Shown here: positions 35,320 through 43,156 of the stretch, piece after piece
Layout of the letters: each line of letters starts with the position of its first letter
Position numbering within the stretch: the first letter of the stretch is position 1
Assembly: GCA_018242585.1 (NCBI GenBank)
Contig: JAFEBQ010000012.1
Location: 212,563 to 276,562 of the forward strand
Length of the DNA: 64,000 nt
Reading direction: 5' to 3'
Source: Planctomycetota bacterium
GTDB lineage: Bacteria; Planctomycetota; Planctomycetia; Pirellulales; PNKZ01
Position numbers and translations under genes: made by a program
Notes under the pieces: model-generated
What the model saw: the letters and a program-made list of their open reading frames with translations, nothing else
Told to the model about the DNA's origin: nothing
Databases searched by the model: none

Positions 35320-36453
35320 TTAAGCCGCAATTTGATAATTCAAAAGCGGACGCTCAGCATTAATAAACGAAGTAAGCCACGACAACCGAATGTCCCTCTT
35401 GGCGGAAGGAAGGACTAGTGTTTTGAGGGTCAGTCCTTTTCCGCAATCGTCGTCTAGCCAGTCTGCCAACCCCGCCTGAGCATGGATCGCAATTCGCTTA
35501 TGGAGATTCTCCGTTTCGCCAGCAAAAATGGGCCGTGAGTGGTCATAGAGCGCATATCCACCAGGCATAGCCGCAATCGTCGAAAGATCAACTCGCTTCA
35601 GGGGTCCTGCAGCTACCAGATCGTATTCTTTAATGCTACGGTCCACGGGCTTTAGACGGTGAGTTTTCCGCAGATTCAGGGCTGCACAAAGAAGCTTCAA
35701 CGAGAACGTCCCTGGGGCAATTCTCACCGCAATTTGTTCGTACTGATCTCGCAATTGCGGATCACACAAGACCCTGTCCAGCGTTACCCCCTCTGTCCGC
35801 TGCAAGATGCGAATTGCGATTTCCGCAGCAAACGCATAGCCATCGTAATCGTCAAAGCCGCTTCGCTTTGTCGCCTTGTTTAGCCTTGCACTGTATTTGG
35901 CCGTCTTGCGAATGTTCATCAACGTGTGGTTCAGCACCCATGCATTCTCGGTCAGACCAAGCTGGCTGCACTTCGACAAGAAAGCATTATTAAGTGCGCG
36001 CTCAACTATGACCCAATCCGTTGAATATCCTCCGTGCACTGCATTGAAGGCATCAACTACCAGTTCTCGCTTTAATTCGCCGGAACTTCCAAACGGAATC
36101 GAAAGCTTGCAAGCGGCAAGCTGATTAAGACTCACGCCTTCGCGCTTTGCCTCAATATCAAGCTTGTAATGAACGGTCTTAGGAATACGAACGATGAACT
36201 TGCCACTTTTATCTGTTGGCTTGCTGCCCTTCACCACTCCTGTTTTGGAAATGACGCTGGCAAAAATCTGGTCAAGCTCCTTGCACTGCGGCGAGTCAAT
36301 AAATGCCTGCCGTTGCATTTCGTCCGGAAATGCAATGACAAACACGCCGCCGGGCGCATAAAGCTCGTTAGAAAAATCAGCCCAAGACGTCGAGCGATCC
36401 GCAATCGCCTTGGCCGCTTGAATTACTTGGTTGGCTTTTGTTTCGAGTGACAT
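35320..36453 (-). CDS. Ribbon-helix-helix plus GIY-YIG-nuclease-like protein
   Basis: 377 residues. The ATG at 36453 has a strong GGAGGGAGG site, so the longer frame upstream is not used. Residues about 80-115 (KFIVRIPKTVHYKLDIEAKR then EGVSLNQLAACKL) are an RHH/HicB-type DNA-binding motif. A middle helical region follows. The C-terminal 90 residues (GGYALYDHSRPIFAGETENL, then HKRIAIHAQ and ERPLLNYQI) look like a GIY-YIG domain with GGY and FAG in place of GIY and YIG. The usual late Glu is not certain. The gene starts 4 bases after the 131-aa gene. Nuclease activity is inferred. Confidence 0.7.
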   Translation of the reverse strand: MSLETKANQVIQAAKAIADRSTSWADFSNELYAPGGVFVIAFPDEMQRQAFIDSPQCKELDQIFASVISKTGVVKGSKPTDKSGKFIVRIPKTVHYKLDIEAKREGVSLNQLAACKLSIPFGSSGELKRELVVDAFNAVHGGYSTDWVIVERALNNAFLSKCSQLGLTENAWVLNHTLMNIRKTAKYSARLNKATKRSGFDDYDGYAFAAEIAIRILQRTEGVTLDRVLCDPQLRDQYEQIAVRIAPGTFSLKLLCAALNLRKTHRLKPVDRSIKEYDLVAAGPLKRVDLSTIAAMPGGYALYDHSRPIFAGETENLHKRIAIHAQAGLADWLDDDCGKGLTLKTLVLPSAKRDIRLSWLTSFINAERPLLNYQIAA

Positions 36454-36457
36454 CGTA

Positions 36458-36853
36458 TTAACCTCCCTCCCCTGCTGCTCGTCGGTCCTCTGGCTCCTTT
36501 TGACTTCCAGATTCCTCGGATGGTTCATCGTCGCCGTGTTCGATGGGGAAGATTTCGACCGTCGGCAACGGGGCGTCAAAGTACATTGCTTTTTGCTTCA
36601 GTCGCTTGCCAATGGAGTAAACCAGTTCTTTCAGTTCCGGCACCCGCGCGATTGGGACTGCAATTTCAATCCACAGGGATGGCTCCGCCTGCCCTTCCCA
36701 GACCCCATCACGCTGGCCCAAAACCGTCCAGCCGCCAAACTGTCGCCGCATTGCGGCAAAGATGGCGACTAGATCGTTCTCTGGAGTTTCGCTGCCGTCG
36801 TTCAGAACCAGAGGAATCTGAAAACGACATGGGCAAAGTTTGTGGTCACTCAT
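36458..36853 (-). CDS. Small hypothetical partner of the RHH/GIY-YIG protein
   Basis: 131 residues from the ATG at 36853 (MSDHKLCPCRFQIPLVLNDG). It contains FAAMRRQFGGWTVLGQRDGV, then EPSLWIEIAVPIARVPELKE and KRLKQKAMYFDAPLPTVEIF, an alpha-beta pattern without known catalytic residues, and an acidic tail. It is the first gene of a two-gene minus-strand unit, 4 bases from the next start. It could be an antidote, an adaptor or a specificity factor; no function is assigned. Confidence 0.6.
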   Translation of the reverse strand: MSDHKLCPCRFQIPLVLNDGSETPENDLVAIFAAMRRQFGGWTVLGQRDGVWEGQAEPSLWIEIAVPIARVPELKELVYSIGKRLKQKAMYFDAPLPTVEIFPIEHGDDEPSEESGSQKEPEDRRAAGEGG

Positions 36854-36860
36854 GCCCGAT

Positions 36861-36889
36861 ATGGTACTACTAGTGATACTATACGTCAA
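36861..36889 (-). promoter_or_regulatory. Promoter and possible operator of the two-gene cargo unit
   Basis: On the minus strand, TTGACG (36889-36884) is followed after 17 bases by TACCAT (36866-36861). The spacer contains a partial palindrome centred on ACTAGT, with half-sites AGTATCACT and AGTAGTACC. Such a site could bind the RHH domain of the encoded protein for self-control. The leader would be very short. Confidence 0.5.
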
Positions 36890-37045
36890 ACATTGGTTCA
36901 CGGCAACAGAAAAAAATCATCGGAACTTATTATAAATTAAGTGGTTGCGCGACAAGCCCTGGTATTGACGAATCGAGCGTTGAGCACAAGAATTAGCCAT
37001 CGCTACCCGCAACACCTGCCAGCTAAACAATGGAGCACTGAACAA

Positions 37046-37837
37046 ATGATCCGTTCGCCGGTCAAGTGGTACGGAGGAAAACGCTACCTTGCTGACAAGA
37101 TCATTGGGCTATTTCCCACCCATCGCGTTTACCTAGAGCCCTTTGGCGGCGGGGCTTGGGTGTTGCTCAACAAGCGTCCCGTAGACGTTGAAACATACAA
37201 CGACTTGGATCAGCGAATCACTCGGCTGTTTCGAGTGTTACGCGACGACGGCGATCAGTTCTTAGCCAAAGTACAACTCATGCCGTACTCGCAGGTCGAG
37301 TTCAACGACTCGAAGAGGTATCCCGAAGGAGCGACAGAACTCGATAAAGCCATCTGTGATTTTGTGCGATGGCGACAATCATTTGGTGGCAAAGGGCAAT
37401 CGTGGAGCTACACCACTGGCAGAGCAAGAGGCGGAATGGCTGGCGACGTCAACGCTTGGTGGTCTGCGATCGAAGGGTTGCCGCAAGTTATCGAACGGTT
37501 AAGAAGGGTACAAATCGTCTGCCAGCCAGCTTGCGAAGCGATAAAGCGATTTGACCATGAAGAAGGGTTGATCTATTGCGATCCGCCCTACGTTCATTCG
37601 ACTCGGGGCAAAGGTGGAACCGATGTTTACGGCGTGGAAATGAGCGATGAACAGCATCGCGAGTTGGCGTCAACACTGGCCAACTGCAAGTCGAAGGCAA
37701 TTGTGAGCGGCTACCCTTCGCAACTCTACGATGAGCTATACGCCGAATGGAACCGTATCGACATCGACATCGCAAACCATGCTGCAGGCGGCAAGACCAA
37801 AGCCCGAGAGGTCGAATGCCTATGGAAGAACTACTAG
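37046..37837 (+). CDS. D12-class DNA adenine methyltransferase
   Basis: 263 residues from the ATG at 37046 (MIRSPVKWYGGKRYLADKII, the usual start of Dam-type enzymes). Motif I is YLEPFGGGAW and motif IV is LIYCDPPYVHST, which identify N6-adenine methylation. The C-terminal part ends REVECLWKNY, as in many phage and MGE Dam proteins. Recognition sequence unknown. It is divergent from the RHH/GIY-YIG unit, so it may protect the element or pair with the putative nuclease. Confidence 0.9.
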   Translation: MIRSPVKWYGGKRYLADKIIGLFPTHRVYLEPFGGGAWVLLNKRPVDVETYNDLDQRITRLFRVLRDDGDQFLAKVQLMPYSQVEFNDSKRYPEGATELDKAICDFVRWRQSFGGKGQSWSYTTGRARGGMAGDVNAWWSAIEGLPQVIERLRRVQIVCQPACEAIKRFDHEEGLIYCDPPYVHSTRGKGGTDVYGVEMSDEQHRELASTLANCKSKAIVSGYPSQLYDELYAEWNRIDIDIANHAAGGKTKAREVECLWKNY

Positions 37838-37898
37838 GCTGCCAGGTGCATCGTCTGCGTCAGAGCTGAAGTGTTTCTTCCCAAGTGGCACTAGGGAC

Positions 37899-38993
37899 TT
37901 ACTCGCCGAGCAATGATCTTGCTTCGCTCGCCGCGTCGGTTTCGGGGTACTGCTTCACGATCTTGCGAAGCCAGCTTTTGTAGCTTTCGTTGTCCCCCTT
38001 TTCTTGGAACGACTTGGCAATCTTCAGATAGTTGGCCGCGATGACGGGCCGGTTTTTTTCGGCGGACGCTTTGCGGCGTTCGACCTCTGCTTGCATCGCC
38101 GCCTTTTTTGCTTCGGCTTCTTTGCGCTTGGCCGCTTCGCCTTCCCGCTTCTGCGCAGCCGCGTCGGGTTCATTGGCCTGCGGCGTGGCTGGCTCATTCC
38201 CCTCTAGCGACTCGGCAACTTTCGTCAGGGCCGCAAATAGGTCGGGGTCCATGTAGGCGCACTGATCTTCGATCATGCACAGGACCAGTTCCCAGCGTTC
38301 GTTGCGATAGTTGAGCGTCGTTTTCCAGGGGACGGTCAGCGACGCGCCCAAGGCATTCTTGGCTTTGACGTTCCCGCTCACGTTGTAAACGATCATCCCC
38401 TGGTTCTCCCCCTTTTCGACTGCGTAACCATTCGCCGATTCGCCGCCCCAAGGGAACTGCGCATCAAGCGGGTAGCGCAGGAACTTTTTTACGTAATCCT
38501 GAGAAGTTACGATGGCTTTGCTTTTCAGTTGGCCGACTGACTGTTGACTCTTAGCGGCAGCTTGTTGCCGCGCCGCTTCAGCGCGGCGATTCTCGCCATC
38601 CGCGACAATCTTTTTGTATCGCGCGTTGGCGTCCGCGCCGTCGAGTGACAGCCGCGCCCCGCGCTCGAATGCCGTGTTCATCCAGCGTTCGGCTTCTTGC
38701 GTACGCCCGTTGCTCAATTCGTGTTCGATGATGCGCTTGAGAATCAACGCCTGGTCGGGGGCTGCGGTATAGGCCGACTTATACTTGGCGACGGCCTCAT
38801 CGCGTTTATTGTTGGCGTACAGCGCATTGGCGGTTTCAAGTTCGGACGCTTGCTTTTGGTGATCCAAAGCCATCCAAACCACGAGCGCGACCAGGGCCGC
38901 GACCACCACCCCCAAACAACCAACGGTTGCCAAACAGCCTTTGAGGAACGAACTCCCTTTGGAACGACCGTACTGCCCGCTTCGGTTTGCCAT
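37899..38993 (-). CDS. Membrane-anchored TPR-like hypothetical protein
   Basis: 364 residues from the ATG at 38993. A short basic N-terminus (ANRSGQYGRSKGSSFLKG) precedes a transmembrane helix (CLGVVVAALVALVVWMAL). Then TPR-like helices follow (ETANALYANNKRDEAVAKYK), a beta-rich middle domain, a Lys/Glu/Ala-rich coiled coil (KREGEAAKRKEAEAKKAAMQ), and a C-terminal helical repeat ending ARSLLGE. Function not recognised. As cargo of the element it may act at the host envelope; this is inference. Confidence 0.62.
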   Translation of the reverse strand: MANRSGQYGRSKGSSFLKGCLATVGCLGVVVAALVALVVWMALDHQKQASELETANALYANNKRDEAVAKYKSAYTAAPDQALILKRIIEHELSNGRTQEAERWMNTAFERGARLSLDGADANARYKKIVADGENRRAEAARQQAAAKSQQSVGQLKSKAIVTSQDYVKKFLRYPLDAQFPWGGESANGYAVEKGENQGMIVYNVSGNVKAKNALGASLTVPWKTTLNYRNERWELVLCMIEDQCAYMDPDLFAALTKVAESLEGNEPATPQANEPDAAAQKREGEAAKRKEAEAKKAAMQAEVERRKASAEKNRPVIAANYLKIAKSFQEKGDNESYKSWLRKIVKQYPETDAASEARSLLGE

Positions 38994-39355
38994 GTTCCGC
39001 TCGTCACTGGTGTTAATGAACGATTCCCAAAACGAAAGGAGCGTCGAACCAAGGCCGCTCCTGGAGCCCCCGCCAAGGGGCGTAGAGAACAGCACTTGGC
39101 CGACGCCCCCTTTCGGGAGCGCGGTCCAAGCACTGCTTCTCTACTTTCAAGGGCCTTGCGGCCCAGGTTGGCGGATTTCCAGAAAGCAGTAACTTGACGC
39201 TCGCGCGTCATTCAATTGTTTCGAGCTAAATTGTGCTAAGGCATAGTGCCTTGGGTTCCTGTTTGGTGGCTGAGTTGTTGGACTTCGTTAACGGGCAGTG
39301 TACCCGAGCCGGTGAACAATATAACTACCGATCAACGGGGCTACGGACGTTGGCC

Positions 39356-39649
39356 CTAGCGCCGGGCCGTCGCTTTCGGTTGAATCTCTAAACCGAAGTA
39401 ATCGAGCAGCACAGCCGTCGTCTCGATTCGCAAGCTTGATCCATTCACAAATCGGCTCAATACCGGCTGTGGAATATGGGTATCACGGGCAATCTGGTTT
39501 TGCGACCGCCCGCAGTTTTGGATTAGGTTTCGCAACCCCGCCGTTAGCCCCGTGGCCAGCATCTCCGTTTCCTTTCGCGAATAGCTCTTGGCCTGGACGA
39601 CGAAATCGCCAGCGGCAAAGTCGATTTTGGACGCAGCTTTCTTTCCCAT
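39356..39649 (-). CDS. XRE-family HTH protein of the element
   Basis: 97 residues from the ATG at 39649 (MGKKAASKIDFAAGDFVVQA). The C-terminal 55 residues are a Cro/CI-type HTH: LRNLIQNCGRSQNQIARDTH, IPQPVLSRFVNGSSLRIETT and AVLLDYFGLEI. It sits between the cargo and the integrase, facing away from the latter, and is a good candidate lysogeny repressor. Whether it binds the 16-bp palindromes is untested. Confidence 0.75.
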   Translation of the reverse strand: MGKKAASKIDFAAGDFVVQAKSYSRKETEMLATGLTAGLRNLIQNCGRSQNQIARDTHIPQPVLSRFVNGSSLRIETTAVLLDYFGLEIQPKATARR

Positions 39650-39748
39650 AAGAATAATAGCGAAGTGTATTGATTGTGGGCAATAGCAATATGTATAACT
39701 CATGTAGCGGCGCACGTTGCGCCGCGCACTCACTTAGGAGACTAGACA

Positions 39749-40870
39749 ATGAAGGCATGGGTTTCGCAAGACTCGAAACAGGTCAAGAAAAGGGGGTCCG
39801 ACCAGGCGTCCTGGTACGTCGGCTGGATCGACCCCGACGGCAAGCGGCGTTGCCGTGGCTTTGGCCCGGGCGCACGGGGCAAGAATGCGGCGTTCAAGTT
39901 CAAAGAGAAGACGGAAGCCGAGTTGCTGACCGGCACGTATCAGACGGTCAGCCGCAAGACGTGGAAGGACTTCCGGGCCGATTACGATGCCAAGGTGCTG
40001 AACGTCATGGAACCCGGCACCAAACAGGCCACGGAATACGCGCTGAAGCATTTTGTCCGGATCATCAACCCGGTTCGCATGCAGGCCATCAATTCGCGGA
40101 CGTTTGCCGAGTACGTCGCCCAGCGGCGTCAGGAAAAGCGATCCAAAGAAGGGGCCAACGTCTCGGCCGCGACGGTCAACAAGGAACTGCGGCACCTGCG
40201 GGCCGTCATCCGCAAGGCGTACCGCTGGGGCTACCTGCCACGGTTGCCCGAGTTTGAGTTCCTGCGGGAAGGGAAGAAACTCCCCACCTACGTCACGCCC
40301 GAAGACTTCGCCGCCATCTACAAGGCTTGCGACGCGGCCAAGCGTCCCGACGATGGCCCCTACCCTGCGGCCGAGTGGTGGCGTGGCTTGCTGGTCATGG
40401 CCTACATGACCGGCTGGCGGATCGGTTCGCTGTTGGCCCTCAAACGCCGCGACGTTGATTTAGAAGCGGGGACGGCCCTGTCCCTTGCCGAAGACAACAA
40501 AGGCAATCGGGACCAGCTTGTGGCGTTGCATCCGGTCGTGATTGACCACCTCTGCAAGCTGACCAGCTTTGACGCCCATTACTTCCCCTGGAACCACACT
40601 TGGGGAGCGCTCTATAAGCAGTTCCGACGGATTCAGCATGCGGCCGGGATCAAGCTGGCGGGGCCGAAGGGGGACTACACGTTTCACGACCTGCGGCGAG
40701 CGTTCGCCACGATGAACGCTGACCGACTGTCCCCCCAAGCCTTGCAAGAGTTGATGCAGCACAAGTCGTTCACCACGACCCAGCGCTATATCAACATGGC
40801 CCGCCAGTTGACTCCGACGGTTCAGAATCTGTTCACTCCGACCCTTCCCGCCGTCGCGACCGGGGGATGA
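39749..40870 (+). CDS. int: Tyrosine-type integrase
   Basis: 373-residue phage-type recombinase. The N-terminal arm domain opens MKAWVSQDSKQVKKRGSDQA; a core-binding SAM-like domain follows (TKQATEYALKHFVRIINPV). The catalytic set is R in MTGWRIGSLLALKRRDV, HxxR in FHDLRRAFATMNADR, H in LMQHKSFTTTQ and the nucleophile in RYINMARQL. It lies just inside attR, with its 3' end 73 bases from the 46-bp core, and should recombine at tRNA-Phe. Confidence 0.95.
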   Translation: MKAWVSQDSKQVKKRGSDQASWYVGWIDPDGKRRCRGFGPGARGKNAAFKFKEKTEAELLTGTYQTVSRKTWKDFRADYDAKVLNVMEPGTKQATEYALKHFVRIINPVRMQAINSRTFAEYVAQRRQEKRSKEGANVSAATVNKELRHLRAVIRKAYRWGYLPRLPEFEFLREGKKLPTYVTPEDFAAIYKACDAAKRPDDGPYPAAEWWRGLLVMAYMTGWRIGSLLALKRRDVDLEAGTALSLAEDNKGNRDQLVALHPVVIDHLCKLTSFDAHYFPWNHTWGALYKQFRRIQHAAGIKLAGPKGDYTFHDLRRAFATMNADRLSPQALQELMQHKSFTTTQRYINMARQLTPTVQNLFTPTLPAVATGG

Positions 40871-40904
40871 GGGTTTTATGCGGGACGGTCATCCGTCCGC
40901 GCAT

Positions 40905-40939
40905 AAAAAAAGCCACGACCTGTAATAAGTCGCGGCTTT
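40905..40939 (-). terminator. Element-borne terminator for tRNA-Phe
   Basis: Imperfect stem aaagccacgac/gtcgcggcttt (40909-40919, 40929-40939) with a T run on the minus strand (40911-40905), 6 bases after the tRNA 3' end. It replaces the host terminator that stayed at attL. Confidence 0.7.
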
Positions 40940-40943
40940 CTTC

Positions 40944-40989
40944 AGTGGTTGGGGCCGGGATTGAACCGGCGACACATGGATTTTCAGTC
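40944..40989 (-). repeat. attR: 46-bp core within intact tRNA-Phe
   Basis: Perfect direct repeat of 26734-26779. It supplies the 3' part of tRNA-Phe (from the anticodon loop to the discriminator base), restoring the tRNA after integration. Confidence 0.93.
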
Positions 40990-41018
40990 CATTGCTCTAC
41001 CAACTGAGCTACCCAACC
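40946..41018 (-). tRNA. tRNA-Phe (GAA)
   Basis: 73-nt cloverleaf: acceptor GGTTGGG/CCCAACC, D loop tagctcagttggtagagca, anticodon GAA in ggactGAAaatcc, and T loop ggttcaatccc. CCA is not encoded. It is the integration target; its 3' half comes from the element. Confidence 0.96.
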
Positions 41019-41407
41019 AGGCAGCCCGCGAGCTCGTCCTTTGACCATCGTACGCGCTGCACTGCGTATGCAGCGACCGACTTACCATCGACGAACCTGG
41101 GCAAATCTGGAACTACAAAGCCTACCACGAAACCAGAGTTTCGCAAGCCCGGCCAAGTTCGCGCCAGCGGCTCACCCGGACCTCAAAAAAAGGAAGTGGA
41201 ACCGCAAAGACGCAAAGAGCGCAAAGAAAATCCAGGGAAAACGAAACGCAGAGAGCGCTGAGGGGAAGAAGGGATACGTCCCTGCTCCGCGATTCTCTGC
41301 GCCCTCTGCGTTTCAAATTGCCTTCTTTCCCCTTCGCGTCCTTTGCGTCTTTGCGGTTCAAAATTTCGTGCCGCACAACTTGGTGTTGCTCAATACCGCG
41401 GCGCTGC
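41019..41407. other. Gap with a 155-bp hairpin element
   Basis: No gene is supported between tRNA-Phe and the rhodanese gene. It is mostly filled by a long hairpin repeat (41202-41356). The long frames crossing it are simply translations of that repeat. Confidence 0.55.
41202..41356. repeat. 155-bp hairpin repeat, copy 1
   Basis: Ends in ccgcaaagacgcaaag and its exact reverse complement ctttgcgtctttgcgg, with further inner pairing (cgcagag / ctctgcg). A second copy of the same length is at 62723-62877. Confidence 0.85.
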
Positions 41408-41755
41408 TCAATACCTTGGCACTGTCGGATCGATCTCCTGGGACCAGCGGTCGATGCCGCCGGTCAGGTTCTGGGCCTGCTCGAACCCTTGCTGGCGCAG
41501 CCAATGGGTCACGCGCAGGCTCCGCCCGCCGTGGTGACAATGGACCACAATCGGACCCTGCTTGTGTGGCTGCAACTCTCCCAACCGCTGGGGAATCTGG
41601 CCCATCGGGATCAACACTGTTCCCGCGATTTGGGCCGTCCGCTGCTCATCCGGCTCGCGACAATCGAGGAACAAGAACTTTTCGCCACGGTCCAGCCGTT
41701 CTTTCACCGCGCGGCAGTCAATCTCCAAAGGGACACTGGCTTGGGGTACACTCAT
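41408..41755 (-). CDS. Rhodanese-like domain protein
   Basis: 115 residues from the ATG at 41755 (MSVPQASVPLEIDCRAVKER). A single rhodanese domain with FLFLDCREPDE, IPMGQIPQRLGEL and the active-site loop VVHCHHGGRSL, whose Cys would carry the persulfide. It ends GGIDRWSQEID as in GlpE/PspE-like proteins. A role in sulfur transfer is inferred. It is divergent from the nucleotidyltransferase gene, 113 bases away. Confidence 0.9.
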   Translation of the reverse strand: MSVPQASVPLEIDCRAVKERLDRGEKFLFLDCREPDEQRTAQIAGTVLIPMGQIPQRLGELQPHKQGPIVVHCHHGGRSLRVTHWLRQQGFEQAQNLTGGIDRWSQEIDPTVPRY

Positions 41756-41868
41756 CGTTGCTTGACCTGGACTAAAGTAAAGGGATCGAAGCCGGTGGCG
41801 GCGGGGCGTGGTCGCCATTTTATCTGCTCGCCAAGCCGTCGCGAAGCCTGAGCCCGAGAAACTTTCCC

Positions 41869-43143
41869 ATGCAGCCCGAGCCTGTAGCTCAGCGACAATT
41901 CGCCGTCGACATCGTGCGACGGCTGCGCGCGGCCGGCTTCGAGGCCCTGTGGGCCGGCGGTTGTGTGCGTGACCACTTATTGTCGCACACGCCTAAGGAT
42001 TACGACGTGGCCACCAACGCCACGCCCGACGCGGTGCGCGGGGTATTCGGCCATCGCCGCACGCTGGCCATTGGAGCCTCGTTCGGCGTGATCGCGGTCG
42101 TCGGTTCGCGCGAGCAGGGGACCGTCGAGGTCACGACCTTTCGCCAGGACGAGTCGTACAGCGACGGCCGCCGACCCGACCGCGTGGTCTTCACCAACGC
42201 CGAGCAGGACGCCCAGCGGCGCGACTTCACGATCAACGGCCTGTTCTTCGATCCGCTCGCCGAGCGAGTGATTGACTATGTCGGCGGCATTGTCGACATC
42301 GGGCAGCGGCGCGTGCGGGCCATCGGCGACCCGTTGGCCCGGTTTACCGAAGACAAGTTGCGGATGCTGCGCGCCGTGCGAATGGCGGCGCGGTTCGACT
42401 TTGCCATCGACCCGACGACGGCCGAAGCCATTCGCGGCATGGCCACCGAAGTGCTGGTGGTCAGCGCCGAGCGCATCGCCCAAGAGATGCGGCAACTGCT
42501 GACGTTGCCGCGCCGGGTGCTGGGGCTCGAACTGCTGGCCAATGTCAAGCTGCTCGCGTCGCTGTTGCCCGAGGTGGCGGCCTATCGGCCCGAGGCGTGG
42601 CAGCAGTCGTTGCGCCTGATCGGTGAGTTGCAGATTCAGACGTTTCCGCTGGTCCTGGGGGTGTTACTTTCCGAAACGATCGTTGAAAGCGAAATCGTCA
42701 CTTTGGCACAGGTCGACGCCGTGCGCCGGCGGTGGCGACTGTCGAACGAGGAACATGATCAGATGGCGTGGCTGGTCCGTCAGCGCCACGCGCTGGTTGG
42801 TGCCGACCGCCAGCCCTGGTCGCGCGTCCAGCGATTGTTCCTGCACCCGTGCATCGGAGCGTTGATCGAGTGGCATGCCGCGCGGCAGCGATTGCTCGGC
42901 GCGGTGCAAGATGACATCTTGTTCTGCCAGCGGCGGCTGGCCGAACCGATCGAGCTGTGGAACCCGGCCCCGCTGATCAGCGGCGACGACCTGATTAAGC
43001 TGGGGCTGCCCGGCGGCAAGCGGTTTGCGCAACTGCTGGAAACGGTTCGCAACGCCCAACTCGACGGCCAGGTCGCCACCCACTCCGAGGCGCTCGTGCT
43101 GGCCCAGCGCTGCTGGAACGAGCAGCAAGACGCCGCGGAATAA
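41869..43143 (+). CDS. CCA tRNA nucleotidyltransferase / poly(A) polymerase family
   Basis: 424-residue class II nucleotidyltransferase. Head motif: LWAGGCVRDHLLSHTPKDYD, with the DxD metal site; then RRDFTINGLFFDP, DYVGGIVDIGQRRVRAIGDP and the RNA-type B motif KLRMLRAVRMAARFDFAI. It either adds CCA to tRNAs or adds A tails; both tRNAs in this window lack encoded CCA, so the genome needs such an enzyme. No HD domain is obvious. The ATG at 41869 starts MQPEPVAQRQFAVDIVRRLR. Confidence 0.92.
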   Translation: MQPEPVAQRQFAVDIVRRLRAAGFEALWAGGCVRDHLLSHTPKDYDVATNATPDAVRGVFGHRRTLAIGASFGVIAVVGSREQGTVEVTTFRQDESYSDGRRPDRVVFTNAEQDAQRRDFTINGLFFDPLAERVIDYVGGIVDIGQRRVRAIGDPLARFTEDKLRMLRAVRMAARFDFAIDPTTAEAIRGMATEVLVVSAERIAQEMRQLLTLPRRVLGLELLANVKLLASLLPEVAAYRPEAWQQSLRLIGELQIQTFPLVLGVLLSETIVESEIVTLAQVDAVRRRWRLSNEEHDQMAWLVRQRHALVGADRQPWSRVQRLFLHPCIGALIEWHAARQRLLGAVQDDILFCQRRLAEPIELWNPAPLISGDDLIKLGLPGGKRFAQLLETVRNAQLDGQVATHSEALVLAQRCWNEQQDAAE

Positions 43144-43156
43144 GTACCCCTTTCTC

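Larger units (their letters stand above)
26734..40989. mobile_element. Integrated capsid-encoding, tail-less element in tRNA-Phe
   Basis: About 14.2 kb bounded by a perfect 46-bp direct repeat (26734-26779 and 40944-40989) identical to the 3' part of tRNA-Phe. The tyrosine integrase lies next to the intact tRNA. Inside are regulators (27043, 27631, 39356), a probable small terminase, TerL, an HK97-like capsid protein, a portal and a Mu gpF/SPP1 gp7-like protein. A cargo block (35320-38993) follows. No tail, tape-measure, lysis, prohead protease or replication gene is recognisable, so it is called a probable satellite-like or remnant element, not a full prophage. Confidence 0.87.

Noticed and set aside
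26734..40989. A complete temperate prophage
   Set aside because: No tail, lysis or replication gene is recognisable, and the size is too small for a full siphophage.
41202..41356. CRISPR array or coding region
   Set aside because: The repeat is a single long hairpin without regular spacers, and frames through it only translate the repeat.
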